A stretch of DNA of 64,000 bases from Anabaena lutea FACHB-196 (GCF_014698305.1 NZ_JACJST010000001.1:434001-498000); one strand, 5' to 3'; shown: positions 33,901 to 43,422, counted from the stretch's first letter. The notes: a model not told the origin generated them from the letters alone. Numbers and translations: made by a program.

Positions 33901-34041
33901 CTTTACCAACACACCTTTAGATTGTGCAGCCATCAGAGCGATCGCATCTAGTATAGATGTTTCCGGTGCAACCGTCAGCGGCGACATATCAATAACTGAC
34001 TCTAGGCTTTGTAGCACGAGATAGTGAGGTGATGTTTGCAT
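30970..34041 (-). CDS. CBS-PAS multi-sensor histidine kinase
   Basis: The 1023-residue soluble kinase has no membrane helix. In order it has a CBS pair (about 15-135), five or six PAS/PAC domains (about 150-790; recurring ITERQ and DITERKLAEK ends), a HisKA dimerisation domain with the phospho-acceptor His in SMTSHEFRTPLST near 805, and an HATPase domain with N box HILSNLLSNALKYS, and G boxes DQGIGIPEEDM and GTGLGLAIVKKC. CBS and PAS domains suggest sensing of adenine nucleotides, redox or light through bound ligands, but the signal is unknown. It lies 3 bp before the REC-EAL gene, its likely output partner. Confidence 0.94.
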   Translation of the reverse strand: MQTSPHYLVLQSLESVIDMSPLTVAPETSILDAIALMAAQSKGVLVKSASQVVGWLTQQDIVKLVASGADLRTAQVGEVMQNSVIKLKMQKITTLDSVISMLCQPQLQLLPVVDENGEIVGIITPESICLALSVVEEISDFADYCQMVENQLLQSQQMLQLIMDTIPHSIFWKDINSIFLGCNRNFAKMVGFDNPEDIIGKTDYDLIPNYEEAHFYRVSDAEIMRTNQPQYKTITPARQADGSQIWLETNKVPLYNTEGEVVGMFGTLENITERQRTQEELYKSEERFRLLVEGVKDYAIYMLDPQGRVRSWNSGAECITGYQVTEIIGQDFSCFFPPEDIVNALPKQQLDMAAGNGRCECESVFVRKDGSYFWANCILTALRDESGKLRGFSKVTRDITERKLAEKSLLRLLKAIESTSDAVSIAEISGQLSYVNPAFRDIFDYTESQLNANEGLSTNFKTKEVFKRVFETVHRGESWRGEVMMQSRSSESLHIDLRTDAIKDDTGKIVSVVSIYTDITQRKLIEEGLRLRDRAIAASSNGIVIADVTSPDSSIIYVNPAFERLTGYSAAEVMGQNFLLLQGADINQPGLKELSNAMQLGQDCTVILRNSCQDGSIFWHELNISPVYDIDGYLTHYIGIQTDITERQQAETALLVSQERLQYLLTSSPAVIYTCKAHEDFGAIFISENVKAMIGYEAREFIQSSDFWFSHLHPEDAPKVIAERSRASKQTDYSLEYRFLHQDGIYRWVYDQGKVVWDEAGNPLELVGYWADITNRKQLEQELRIALETEKELNELKSRFISMTSHEFRTPLSTILSSSELLEHYSHKWTHEKQLTHLHRIQAAVNRMTEMLNDILVIGKGEAGKLEYRPLLFDLVKYCRQLVEEVRLNLKSQHLVNFSSQYQSISCYMDEKLLGHILSNLLSNALKYSPDGSLVNFNLSCQEGQAVFEIQDQGIGIPEEDMPRLFESFHRARNVGNILGTGLGLAIVKKCVDIHQGTINVNTLLGVGSNFIVTLPLKKYNMR

Positions 34042-34178
34042 ACTTTAGTTAGATATAGGAAGAATATTTGATTTTTGAAAAAATACCTAAACTTCGGAAC
34101 GCAGGGACGCGGGAAAAATTAAGAATTGCCTGTTTACGAATTACGTTGGCGGTAGCCTGCCGTAGGCATTATTACAAA

Positions 34179-36995
34179 TTACGAATTATTTATTACTCTC
34201 CTCTCACCGTAACGTAAAAGTCTTTCAATAGTTACCAGTCGATTTTCCCAGGCTTTAACTTGATAGGGATTTTCTTTCATTTCCACACTCATCCACATCC
34301 TAAATTCAAACTTAAAGCGATTCAGAGCATTTCTGGCTTTGATTAAATTACTGGCAGTAGGTACAGCCGCAAGTTGATTTAAATAATTTTGTAATTCCTG
34401 AGACTGGTTATTAAAAGCAGAAATTTTATTTGCAGGTATTGTTAATTGATTATTTTCTCTTACAAATTGCCATTCTTTTTGTAGAGCCGCATAGCGAAAA
34501 GCCGCAGTGCGAAATGGCTGACGCTGAGGAATAGGTTCATTTTTGAATCTTTGTATCTTACCTTGAGTATTACTAAATAGTTTATCAAACTCGGTATTAA
34601 AATTCTCCACAGCAAAGAGTGCATAACCACTAACAGGTAAATCCCTGAGCAGTTGGAGTTGATCAAATGCTCCGACTGTAGACAAGGAAAGTAAGCGAAC
34701 TCCTGGAACTAATAAAGTAGAACCTAACTGAGTAGAGTTAATCCAAGGTTGTGCCAGTCTTTGGAAACGAGGAGTATCCAAAGCATAAGTCATCGGCACA
34801 ATTAAATCTATATCACCCCGTCTTGCCCAAACTTCCCAATGTTGTTGAATTTTTTGAACTCGTTCATATTCTGGTAACGGAAATACAGCCACAGATAAAA
34901 TTAAATTGGCTCGCTTTTGTTTTAACATCTGCGAAACTTCAGACACAAAACTATCAACTTTCTCAGTGCGGAAAGCTGTCCACTTTTGCCACAAATCCCG
35001 CTGACTAGGAGTAATATTTAGAGGATCTACACCTGTTTGTTGCTGAAACTGCTCTCTAGAAGCTTTACCATAACCGTAAGTTCTACCTGCCAATGGGTCT
35101 TGAAAAGGATAACGAATATAATCGAGGTGTATGCCATCTACCTGATAGCGAGTAATAATTTCCGCGTACAGCTTTAATAAATACTGCCGGACTTCGGGAT
35201 TTGCTGGATCTAAAAAAGGCTTTGTTTGACCTACGGGAATTATGTTCCCACTTTGATCATAATTTGCCCAACTAGGATTAGCGGCTAACACGGAGCCTGG
35301 ATAATCAGGGCTGACGTTGATAATCTCATTATGGCGGCGATTACCAGCTGCAAAAGTCCAAACCCAAGCGTGTAACTCCATCCCCCGTTCATGGGCTAAC
35401 TTTACAGCTACTTCTAGAGGGTCCCAATCTTTAATTAAGGGGTTTTGTTGTGGCGCAACCTGACTGGGATAAATTGTATAACTAGCATTAACAGTTTCAA
35501 AAAATACAGTGTTAATTCCGGCTTGGGACAGCCGATCAAAAATCTTCGCTAGTCCTGCTTCATTCCCAGCATTAACAATTGTCCCTCGATCTAACCATAC
35601 TGAGCGGATTTCTGGTTGAGCTATGCGCTGATTGAGAGGAAATTGCTGCCATAAAGTTGTCTTTGTGTTTAACCACTGCTGACGCGCCAAGGCATAGTTC
35701 TTTTGGGCAATTAACACTGGTATATTTTTTGCAACCTCTCTGGCTTGGACTAAGGTTTGCTCTAAACTGAGGTCTTTTCTCTCTGGTTGGGTAGATGCGG
35801 ATTTTTCGCTTTCGACTTTCAAGGATTGGGTGTTGCTGACACTACTAGCACCATGAACTGAAGCTGCTAAATGGGCGCTTTCGACTCGACCAATCAAATT
35901 TTCTAATTCTTGTTGGAGAGCTAATGCATCTTTACTATCAATCGGTCGATTAGAATCGGGTGTGACATCTAAACGCACTGCTTCTTGCAGTTGTTCAATG
36001 GCCTCTGGGAAATTTTGGGGTTTGACTTTGGGGACAGGTTTGGGTGCTGTGCTTGTCAGTCTTGGTTTTTGAGGTTTCACCCGTGCGGGAGTGGTTTTTT
36101 TGGCAGAAATTACCCGTTTGGGCTGGTTTCGTGAATTGGCTAAATTAGGTTTTTTGGGAGGAATTATCTGTTTGGGTGGATTGGTGTTGCTCAATCGTGA
36201 GGTTTGAGTTCTTGGTGGATTTGCGGTAGTAGCAGGACAGTTTGGCGCATTTCCTGGGACTGTTGTGGTTGGCAATTTTAGATAACGATTTAGTGCTGCT
36301 TTTAACCAAAAAGTATCTAAATCTGCGGTTGAAGCTGTATCTGTTCCTAAGCGCCAGCCTAAAAAAGTGGATTGCTCGGTTGTTAGTACTGCGGCCGCAT
36401 GATCTGGGGAATTCCAAACAGCAGCTATTTGAGTATGAAGATGATCAGGAATCATCACAGCACCGACAACTTTACCAAAGAGTTCTTTGCTGGTTGCCCA
36501 TTCCTGGGGATTAGTTTTTGCTGGTTGTAACTCTTGAGCCGCATTCAAGCTAAATCCCCAATAACCTCCTAGCAGAGTTCGCAACAAATGGCGCACTCCC
36601 GGTGTTGATAAACTAGCTACGGGACCACTAGCAATTAAGCGTCCACCCCGATTCATCCATTCTTTGAGTGCGATCGCTTGTACTGTCGTTAATGTCTCTA
36701 TATTTGCCAACAACAACACCTGTGGCTTTCCTAAATCCGCCACATTGTTCACACTACCCAAGGGTATTACACAATATCTTACTCCTACAGTCTCTAAGCG
36801 TTTGGTAATCCCTATCCATTGATTGGCATTATCTTGGCTTTTGACTACGCTCAATACAGCTGCTTCTGTCACCGCTTTTGCCGGCAACATCCCCCCCAAA
36901 TTCCCAGTTAAAAAATTAAAATTTAAAAAAAATAAGCTTGCTATTGTAATTTTTTGTCTGATATTATTCCTAACTTTTTTTTCGTGATTTTTCAC
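34179..36995 (-). CDS. Glycoside hydrolase-like (GH10-type, DUF187) exported protein
   Basis: A 938-residue protein with an N-terminal signal or anchor (IASLFFLNFNFLTGNLGGML). A Rossmann-like N-terminal part (about 45-240) is followed by a Pro/Lys/Thr-rich linker (about 250-330) and then a hydrolase-like barrel from about 465 (RSVWLDRGTIVNAGNEAGLA). Core motifs are MELHAWVWTF, YQVDGIHLDYIRYPFQDP, and DIDLIVPMTYALDTPRF. It fits the family-10-like glycosyl hydrolase group often annotated in cyanobacteria. Substrate is unknown, probably cell wall or extracellular polysaccharide. It is transcribed alone. Confidence 0.87.
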   Translation of the reverse strand: MKNHEKKVRNNIRQKITIASLFFLNFNFLTGNLGGMLPAKAVTEAAVLSVVKSQDNANQWIGITKRLETVGVRYCVIPLGSVNNVADLGKPQVLLLANIETLTTVQAIALKEWMNRGGRLIASGPVASLSTPGVRHLLRTLLGGYWGFSLNAAQELQPAKTNPQEWATSKELFGKVVGAVMIPDHLHTQIAAVWNSPDHAAAVLTTEQSTFLGWRLGTDTASTADLDTFWLKAALNRYLKLPTTTVPGNAPNCPATTANPPRTQTSRLSNTNPPKQIIPPKKPNLANSRNQPKRVISAKKTTPARVKPQKPRLTSTAPKPVPKVKPQNFPEAIEQLQEAVRLDVTPDSNRPIDSKDALALQQELENLIGRVESAHLAASVHGASSVSNTQSLKVESEKSASTQPERKDLSLEQTLVQAREVAKNIPVLIAQKNYALARQQWLNTKTTLWQQFPLNQRIAQPEIRSVWLDRGTIVNAGNEAGLAKIFDRLSQAGINTVFFETVNASYTIYPSQVAPQQNPLIKDWDPLEVAVKLAHERGMELHAWVWTFAAGNRRHNEIINVSPDYPGSVLAANPSWANYDQSGNIIPVGQTKPFLDPANPEVRQYLLKLYAEIITRYQVDGIHLDYIRYPFQDPLAGRTYGYGKASREQFQQQTGVDPLNITPSQRDLWQKWTAFRTEKVDSFVSEVSQMLKQKRANLILSVAVFPLPEYERVQKIQQHWEVWARRGDIDLIVPMTYALDTPRFQRLAQPWINSTQLGSTLLVPGVRLLSLSTVGAFDQLQLLRDLPVSGYALFAVENFNTEFDKLFSNTQGKIQRFKNEPIPQRQPFRTAAFRYAALQKEWQFVRENNQLTIPANKISAFNNQSQELQNYLNQLAAVPTASNLIKARNALNRFKFEFRMWMSVEMKENPYQVKAWENRLVTIERLLRYGERRVINNS

Positions 36996-37020
36996 GAGTT
37001 ATTCCTCACAAATTAGTAGA

Positions 37021-37125
37021 TACAGCACTTCTCGATGTTATGAGGTACAAAACCCCACCCGCAACCCCCTCCCCGCAAGCGATGAGGGGGCTATGATGTA
37101 CCTCATATGATTGGAAACCGCTGTA
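37021..37125. mobile_element. MITE-like palindromic element (TACAGC ends)
   Basis: The 105-bp block begins TACAGCACTT and ends AACCGCTGTA. The terminal segments are imperfect inverted repeats that meet again at TATGAGGTAC (37039-37048) and GTACCTCATA (37098-37107). The interior has CCCCCTC/GAGGGGG arms. TA at both borders suggests an IS630/mariner-type target preference. It is too short to encode a transposase. The rest of the 36996-37449 gap has CTGTTCC heptamers (37371-37410) and no gene. Confidence 0.6.
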
Positions 37126-37449
37126 AATACAGAGAGCTAAATGGTGAGAATAGATAATAACTTATTTAGGCAATCCCAAAAAATAAATTATCCCATTTTA
37201 TGAGGATTGGTAGTTTGTAGGGTATGTATAGCCCTGCATGGCTACGCTAGAGCGACAGCCTAATACCGTTGATACAAATGGACAGACGCGGAGAGAGGGT
37301 GACACGGGGACGCGGAGAAGTCGGGACGGGGAGAGAGGGTGACGCGGGGACGCGGGGAAAATTAAGAATTACCTGTTCCCTGTTCCCTGTTCCCTGTTTA
37401 CGAATTACGTATCCCTAGCGGGACCGTAGGTACTATTACGAATTACGAA

Positions 37450-38775
37450 TTAATCAATACAGGTATTGATTAAATCCTCAACTCCTGCAACTGGGAATAT
37501 TTCTGTATTCAGTTGACGAGCTACTTCCTCCACAGTCATATCATCTAAAAAAAGCAATTCCCCATGTTTGAGCATGACACTAGGTAATAAAATTCCCTCT
37601 CCTAAATCTTGCCCTTTTAAGTGAAAGAGTAAATCATGTCCCGTGATTAATCCCGTCACACTGATATTTTGTCCCCAATAATCGCTATATAAAGCACGCA
37701 TATTTACCTCTAACCCTTCCACAGCATTTAACTGTTTAACTATCGGTTGAAATGCTTTTTCAACAGCGTTACCTACAACCCAAGTCAGTTTTCTTTGGGG
37801 AGATACTTTTGGCGGTAATAATTCCTGAGCAGCATGGGTAAATTGCTTAACAAATAAGCGAATAGAACCAACACCATTATCAATTTGCGGATATTCCTCA
37901 TATTCCGCTTCGCTTGGTAATTCTTCTCCAGCAATTAAAAACCATTCATCGGCTAACCAAGCTACACTGGAACCGAATTTTTGCCGAAATTCTTGAGAAA
38001 GCAATTTAACTTGAGAAATCACTTCCTGGGCTTTTTCCCGCGTCACTGGGGTCAGTTCATCTTCTTGGGGACGAAAACGAGTTAAACCAACAGGAACCAC
38101 GGCTATTGATGCCACAGCAGGTATTTCCCCAGTATGAAAAGATGTTAAATCTCGTAATGTTTGTTCTAGATGTTTCCCATCATTTATTCCTGGACAAACT
38201 ACTACTTGAGCATGAATTTGTAATCGTCTTTCTTGAAACCATTTAAGCTGTTGTAAAATTTGCCCCGCACGGTTATTTTTCAACAGTCTAATTCTCACTT
38301 CTGGTTCTGTCGCGTGAACAGAAACATATAAGGGAGATAACCGCATTTGTTCAATTCGTTGCCATTCTTTTTCTGGCAAATTTGTCAGAGTTAGATAAGA
38401 ACCATACAAAAAGCTCAAACGATAATCGTCGTCTTTGAAATACAAGCTAGAACGTTTACCAGGTGGTTGTTGATCAATAAAGCAAAATGGACAACGATTA
38501 TTACACTGAATTAAACCATCAAATAAAGCAGTTTCAAATTCTAGTCCCAAGTCGTCATCATAATCTTTTTCAATTTCAATATGATGAGTTTTTCCTGTCG
38601 CATCTAAAACTTCTAGTTCTAAAACTTCATCAGCGCATAAAAACTGATAATCAATTAAATCACGGGGAGGTGTCCCATTAATAGTAACAATCGCATCTCC
38701 TGCATCAAAGCCAATTTCGGCAGCAATTGATTCAGGAAGCACCTTGGTAATTTTGGCAGGATGAATAGTAGTCAT
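37450..38775 (-). CDS. TIGR03279-family radical SAM protein (DUF512)
   Basis: A 441-residue protein with an N-terminal PDZ-like segment (about 1-60, GFDAGDAIVTINGTPPRDL), a radical SAM site with LIQCNNRCPFCFIDQQPP near 87-104 (CxxxCxxC), and a C-terminal DUF512 domain. It is a conserved protein of cyanobacteria, also found in clostridia; the reaction is not known to me. The gene start is followed upstream by an ATTGGTC heptamer array (38775-38822). Confidence 0.9.
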   Translation of the reverse strand: MTTIHPAKITKVLPESIAAEIGFDAGDAIVTINGTPPRDLIDYQFLCADEVLELEVLDATGKTHHIEIEKDYDDDLGLEFETALFDGLIQCNNRCPFCFIDQQPPGKRSSLYFKDDDYRLSFLYGSYLTLTNLPEKEWQRIEQMRLSPLYVSVHATEPEVRIRLLKNNRAGQILQQLKWFQERRLQIHAQVVVCPGINDGKHLEQTLRDLTSFHTGEIPAVASIAVVPVGLTRFRPQEDELTPVTREKAQEVISQVKLLSQEFRQKFGSSVAWLADEWFLIAGEELPSEAEYEEYPQIDNGVGSIRLFVKQFTHAAQELLPPKVSPQRKLTWVVGNAVEKAFQPIVKQLNAVEGLEVNMRALYSDYWGQNISVTGLITGHDLLFHLKGQDLGEGILLPSVMLKHGELLFLDDMTVEEVARQLNTEIFPVAGVEDLINTCID

Positions 38776-38823
38776 TGGTCATTGGTCATTGGTCATTGGT
38801 CATTGGTCATTGGTCATTGGCCA
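38773..38823. repeat. STRR array (TCATTGG)
   Basis: Seven TCATTGG units lie immediately upstream of the radical SAM gene start (minus strand), in its presumed leader. The same unit occurs at 27030-27064 and 47875-47905. Confidence 0.85.
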
Positions 38824-38886
38824 GTTATCCGGTAATTCTGAATTTTATCCGTGTCCCTGCGTCTCTTAATTCGTAAGTGTAAGCAT

Positions 38887-39822
38887 TCAACCTTGCCAAC
38901 CGGCGGCAATTGCTAATAAGATAGCACTGCCGAAGGCTAATCTGTACCATACAAAGATCAAAGTGTTTTTGGTTTGTAAGTACCGAATCAAAAAGGCAAT
39001 TGATAGGTAGGAAAAAATAAAGGTGGAAATAATCCCAACAATTAACAGTAAAACAATGTTATCTGGCAATTCTTGAGCTTGAAACTGCTTGAATATTTTC
39101 AGACTTTTGTACAGGGTAGCAATAGTCAGAGTTGGAAAACCTAACAAAAATGAAAACTTAGCGGCTGTATCACGTTCTAGTCCTAAAAATAAAGCAGTTG
39201 TCAATGTCGAACCAGAACGAGAAACGCCGGGAATCAAAGCTAGAGTTTGTCCTAATCCTACTAAAACACCATCCCGAATTTGTAATGAATCGAATCCTCG
39301 CTTGCGAGTGCCAATTTTTTCGGCTAAAGCTAGTAGAATTGCCATGATAACTGACATTATAGCAATAATTAATGCACTCTCAGGTAAAACATCTTTCAAA
39401 AGAAAGCCAATAATTAATGCAGGCATTGTCCCTACTGCAATACCGACAGTAATTTTCCATTCTTCCCGTTCCCAGTCTTTATCCTTTAGTGCATTAATTG
39501 CACCTTTAATAATACTAGAAATCAGCGACCAAAAATACAACAAAATTGCGATAACGCTGCCAAATTGAATTGCATCGACAAAATCTTTAGAACCTAGTTC
39601 TTTCCAACCAAACACTTTTGTCACAATCAGCAAATGTGCGGTGCTACTGATAGGCAAAAATTCAGTAATACCTTGGACAATTCCCAAAATAAATGCCTGA
39701 ATTAATCCGGCAATGAGATTAACTCCACCAGTTGCGGCTTCGGCAGGTATTTCTACTTGTAAAAGCTGTCCCCCAATAGGGAATAGCCAGTTTATACCAG
39801 TTGCTACAAAAATTGTCGCCAT
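38887..39822 (-). CDS. uppP: Undecaprenyl-diphosphate phosphatase
   Basis: A 311-residue inner-membrane enzyme that recycles undecaprenyl diphosphate for cell-wall and polysaccharide synthesis. The catalytic regions are GIVQGITEFLPISSTAHLLI near 48-67 and LIPGVSRSGSTLTTALFLG near 195-213, within about eight membrane helices. The N-terminal 35 residues before the conserved part look like an added hydrophobic segment, as in other cyanobacterial copies. It is transcribed alone. Confidence 0.95.
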   Translation of the reverse strand: MATIFVATGINWLFPIGGQLLQVEIPAEAATGGVNLIAGLIQAFILGIVQGITEFLPISSTAHLLIVTKVFGWKELGSKDFVDAIQFGSVIAILLYFWSLISSIIKGAINALKDKDWEREEWKITVGIAVGTMPALIIGFLLKDVLPESALIIAIMSVIMAILLALAEKIGTRKRGFDSLQIRDGVLVGLGQTLALIPGVSRSGSTLTTALFLGLERDTAAKFSFLLGFPTLTIATLYKSLKIFKQFQAQELPDNIVLLLIVGIISTFIFSYLSIAFLIRYLQTKNTLIFVWYRLAFGSAILLAIAAGWQG

Positions 39823-40020
39823 TAAACACGCTCCTAAAATAAATGTATAACTTGAGAAAATTATCCAAGTTTACCTCCCCATAGTCAGTTATTCCGGGTA
39901 ACATCCTATATGCAAAAATATCTAGTATAATTAAAATGCCCCTAGGGGGGATGTTAATTAGAGGATTTTGGGGTGTGATATCTTAAGATAAGTAAAGTTT
40001 AGTAACGTATATTAAAAACA

Positions 40021-40800
40021 TTGATTAATAATACATTGTCATCTTACGCAGCTTCTAACTCCGCTATTGATAGTGAGTTGCATTCTTCGGAAACTAAGCA
40101 TAGAGGTATCAAAGAAATAGAGTCGAGGCTGTCTTTGTCTGCCTCTCTCCCCAGTGTCATAACGTGGAGACAAAGTTGGCTAGTGTTTGCGGCAGCAGTG
40201 TTGTTAGTATCTGTACCAGTATTTGTAGAAGCGCCGTTAGTGCGATCGCTACCCACACTCAGTGTAACCATGACAGGATTTTGGATTTGGCTGAGTTTGA
40301 CACTAATGTCACGTCCGCAAACCTATCTCTGGGGAGATTTACTCTTAGGATTTAGCTGGAGTTGGTTAACAGGAGCGATTTACTGGGGTTGGTTACGTTG
40401 GGAACCCCTATGGCACTTACCGATAGAATCCATTGGGCTACCCTTTGCGATCTGGTGTCTGTGGCGAAATTGGGGCAAAGTCGGTAACTGGTTTTATCTA
40501 GGTTCTTTATTCGGTACAGTTTTAACCGATATATACTTCTATCTTGTAGACTTGATGCCCTATTGGCGGCAAATTATGAGAACAGACGTAAATGGAGCTT
40601 CACAAATCTTAAAAAATGCCTTAGCACAAGTCCAAACCCCTTGGGGAGAAGCTTGGGCAATCATTCTGGCCTTAGCCCTATTAACAGTCGGGATCATCTC
40701 TTTAGGTCAAAAGGAAAGGCACTGGTACGCCTTTAGTGGCGCAGTTTTGAGTACAATTTTAGTAGATAGTCTGTTTTTGTTAGCGGCAGTAATTGCCTAA
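40021..40800 (+). CDS. DUF3120 membrane protein
   Basis: A 259-residue protein from TTG at 40021, with a hydrophilic N-terminus of about 45 residues and then six or seven membrane helices (VFAAAVLLVSVPVFVEAPLV, GFWIWLSLTL, LLLGFSWSWLTGAIYWGWL). The family is restricted to cyanobacteria and plastid lineages and its function is unknown to me. A candidate promoter with a TATAAT -10 is at 39926-39931, next to a CCCCTAGGGG palindrome at 39940-39949. Confidence 0.85.
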   Translation: MINNTLSSYAASNSAIDSELHSSETKHRGIKEIESRLSLSASLPSVITWRQSWLVFAAAVLLVSVPVFVEAPLVRSLPTLSVTMTGFWIWLSLTLMSRPQTYLWGDLLLGFSWSWLTGAIYWGWLRWEPLWHLPIESIGLPFAIWCLWRNWGKVGNWFYLGSLFGTVLTDIYFYLVDLMPYWRQIMRTDVNGASQILKNALAQVQTPWGEAWAIILALALLTVGIISLGQKERHWYAFSGAVLSTILVDSLFLLAAVIA

Positions 40801-41124
40801 AATTATCAGCCAGTGAATGATCAGCCCTGAGAAAGGTGCAAGATTACCATTACAGATAAATTTTGGCAAAAGTAAAGTCGAACCCAAGAGCAGTAAATAT
40901 TGTGGATATTAATAAGCTGTATATTAGTTTCTGATGACTGCTGTGTGTTGATTCAGCTAGCAGCTATCAACTAAAGGATGAAGTCAGAAGAACTAAGTAC
41001 TTTATCAGCCCTAGAGTAATCACCAGGGTTGAAATCATACTTCTAACTTCTAACTTCCAGCCCGCATTTGAAAGCTTTTAGCTAAAAGTGTCGATTTCTG
41101 TTTAATGGAAAGAGGTAGAAAATC
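40801..41124. other. Intergenic region before psbU
   Basis: This 324-bp region should hold the psbU promoter and leader. The sequence GGAAAGAGGTAG ahead of the ATG provides a ribosome-binding site (AGAGG). I see no RNA gene or repeat here. Confidence 0.4.
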
Positions 41125-41553
41125 GTGAAAGGATTAGTACGTTTATTAACAGTGTTTAGTTTGTTGCTAGGTTGCTGGGGATTACTGGGAACTACTCAGA
41201 TTGCCCAAGCAGCAAGTTTGGGCAATATAACCTTGCCGCAAGTACCAGTTTTGGCACTTGCACGCCAGAACCGGGCAGATGCCAAGCTAGGAACGGAATT
41301 TGGTAAAAAAATTGATTTGAATAATACCAACATTGCCGCTTTCCAACAGTATCCAGGACTGTATCCCACCCTGGCAAAGAAAATCATCAAGAATGCTCCT
41401 TACCAAAAAGTAGAGGATGTGTTGAATCTGCCAGGATTGAGCGATAGCCAAAAATCCAAACTGCAAGCCAATTTCGATAACTTTACCGTGACAGAATACG
41501 AGCCTAACTTCAACGAGGGAGACGATCGCATTAATAACGGTATCTATAGATAA
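41125..41553 (+). CDS. psbU: Photosystem II extrinsic protein PsbU (12 kDa)
   Basis: A 142-residue precursor. An export signal ([20 protein letters not shown], cleavage likely after AQA near 30) is followed by the PsbU domain with two helix-hairpin-helix-like segments ([18 protein letters not shown] and [18 protein letters not shown]). PsbU sits on the lumenal side of photosystem II and stabilises the oxygen-evolving cluster. Length is normal. It is transcribed alone. Confidence 0.96.
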   Translation: MKGLVRLLTVFSLLLGCWGLLGTTQIAQAASLGNITLPQVPVLALARQNRADAKLGTEFGKKIDLNNTNIAAFQQYPGLYPTLAKKIIKNAPYQKVEDVLNLPGLSDSQKSKLQANFDNFTVTEYEPNFNEGDDRINNGIYR

Positions 41554-41675
41554 CTAAATGGGACTGGGGACTGGGAACTGGGGACTGGTGAGTCAGCGCG
41601 GTCTTGGGGGTTTCCCTCATGAGCGACTGACGAATCCCGAAGGGGGAACTGGGAAAAATTATTTAGATACTTTTT

Positions 41676-41727
41676 TCTATTACCATTACCCATTACCCAC
41701 TACCCATTACCCATCACCCATTACCCA
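41676..41727. repeat. STRR array (CATTACC) in the nadB leader
   Basis: About seven CATTACC/CACTACC/CATCACC units end directly at the nadB start codon, so the ribosome-binding site region of nadB is repeat sequence. Confidence 0.8.
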
Positions 41728-43416
41728 ATGTCTCAGATCGATATTCCTAGCCAATTTGATGTTTTAGTAGTTGGCGCTGGTGCTGCTGGACTATACACAG
41801 CACTGTGTCTACCAGACTCCTTACGAGTCGGCTTGATTACTAAAGAAACAGTGACATTATCCGCCAGTGACTGGGCGCAAGGTGGCATTGCCGCAGCTGT
41901 TTCCCCAGAAGATTCACCAAAGCTGCACATTGAAGACACATTAAAGGCAGGAGCGGGTTTGTGCGATCCAAAAGCTGTAGAATTTCTGGCTAAACAAGCC
42001 CCTATCTGTATTCAATCCTTAATTCATTTGGGTGTAGCCTTCGACCGGCATGATCATAACTTGGCTTTCACTTTAGAAGCTGCCCATTCTCGTCCCCGTG
42101 TTCTCCACGCCGCAGATACCACGGGTAGGGAAGTAACCACAACTCTTACAAACCAAGTATTGCGCCGTCAGAATATACAAGTTATCCAGCAAGCTTTAGC
42201 TTTAAATTTATGGATAGAACCAGAAACAGGTCGCTGTCAAGGCATCAGCCTGTTTTATCAAGGTAAAGTTACATGGATCAGGGCTGGTGCTGTAGTTTTA
42301 GCAACAGGTGGCGGTGGTCAAGTATTTGCCCAAACGACTAACCCAGCTGTAAGTACAGGGGATGGTGTAGCGATCGCTTGGCGGGCTGGGGCTATCCTCC
42401 GTGATTTAGAATTTGTCCAATTTCATCCCACCGCTCTCACCAAACCAGGACGCTTTCTCATCAGTGAAGCTGTACGTGGTGAAGGGGCGCACCTTGTTGA
42501 TAATGAAGGGCGACGTTTTGCTTTTGACTACCATCCAGCAGGTGAACTTGCACCGCGAGATGTGGTCAGCAGAGCCATTTTCAGCCATTTGCAACGGACA
42601 TCCGCCGATTTGGCTACTGCCCATGTTTGGCTAGATATGCGCCCCATCCCCGCTGACAAAATTCGTCATCGCTTTCCCAATATTATTCAAGTTTGTCAGC
42701 ATTCGGGTATTGATGTCTTCAATGAATTGGTTCCCGTCGCCCCCGCTGCTCATTATTGGATGGGTGGTATTTCCACAGATTTGCAGAATCGCACCAATAT
42801 TCCTGGTTTGTACGCTGTGGGAGAAACTGCTAGTACAGGAGTGCATGGAGCTAATCGCCTAGCCAGTAATTCTCTGTTGGAATGTATCGTATTTGGGGCG
42901 CAGATGGCTGATTTAGATGATGAAGTCTTAAAAAAGGATGAACTGCAAAAATCAGAATTCCTCTCCCATTCTTCAACCTTGGTCTTATCTGAAGATGAGT
43001 GGCACAATCAACAAGCTCAACTAAAAGCTCTACGAGAAAAACTACCCCGTCTCGTCTGGCAAAATGCTGGTATTTGTCGGCAAGAATTAGGCTTAGAAAG
43101 TGCGATCGCTACAATTGAATCTTGGCAACAGGATTTTGCTAATTTACCTTTGAGTCAATTCTTGCAAAGTTTGCGTCCCACAGAACCCGCTAGTTTCAAC
43201 TTACCTGATATTGAACAGCAGTTGCGACTTTGGGCAGAAACCCGCAATTTATTAGATGTAGCTTACTTAATTCTCAAAAGTGCTGCTTTTAGAACTGAAA
43301 GCAGAGGCGGACACTACCGTTTAGATTATCCTCAAACTGACCCAGATTGGCAAGTCCACACGATTGTCCAACATCATCACTGGAGTAAATCTCATAAACT
43401 TCCACCAGCTGATTGA
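41728..43416 (+). CDS. nadB: L-aspartate oxidase
   Basis: The 562-residue flavoprotein oxidises aspartate to iminoaspartate, first step of NAD synthesis. The FAD-binding motif VLVVGAGAAGLYTALCL is near 9-25, SASDWAQGGIAAAVSPEDS near 46-64, the active-site region FVQFHPTALTKPGRFLISEA near 230-249, and the second FAD site GLYAVGETASTGVHGANRLA near 360-379. It is of family length. No other nad genes are near. The start codon is inside the end of a CATTACC heptamer array. Confidence 0.96.
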   Translation: MSQIDIPSQFDVLVVGAGAAGLYTALCLPDSLRVGLITKETVTLSASDWAQGGIAAAVSPEDSPKLHIEDTLKAGAGLCDPKAVEFLAKQAPICIQSLIHLGVAFDRHDHNLAFTLEAAHSRPRVLHAADTTGREVTTTLTNQVLRRQNIQVIQQALALNLWIEPETGRCQGISLFYQGKVTWIRAGAVVLATGGGGQVFAQTTNPAVSTGDGVAIAWRAGAILRDLEFVQFHPTALTKPGRFLISEAVRGEGAHLVDNEGRRFAFDYHPAGELAPRDVVSRAIFSHLQRTSADLATAHVWLDMRPIPADKIRHRFPNIIQVCQHSGIDVFNELVPVAPAAHYWMGGISTDLQNRTNIPGLYAVGETASTGVHGANRLASNSLLECIVFGAQMADLDDEVLKKDELQKSEFLSHSSTLVLSEDEWHNQQAQLKALREKLPRLVWQNAGICRQELGLESAIATIESWQQDFANLPLSQFLQSLRPTEPASFNLPDIEQQLRLWAETRNLLDVAYLILKSAAFRTESRGGHYRLDYPQTDPDWQVHTIVQHHHWSKSHKLPPAD

Positions 43417-43422
43417 TTAACT

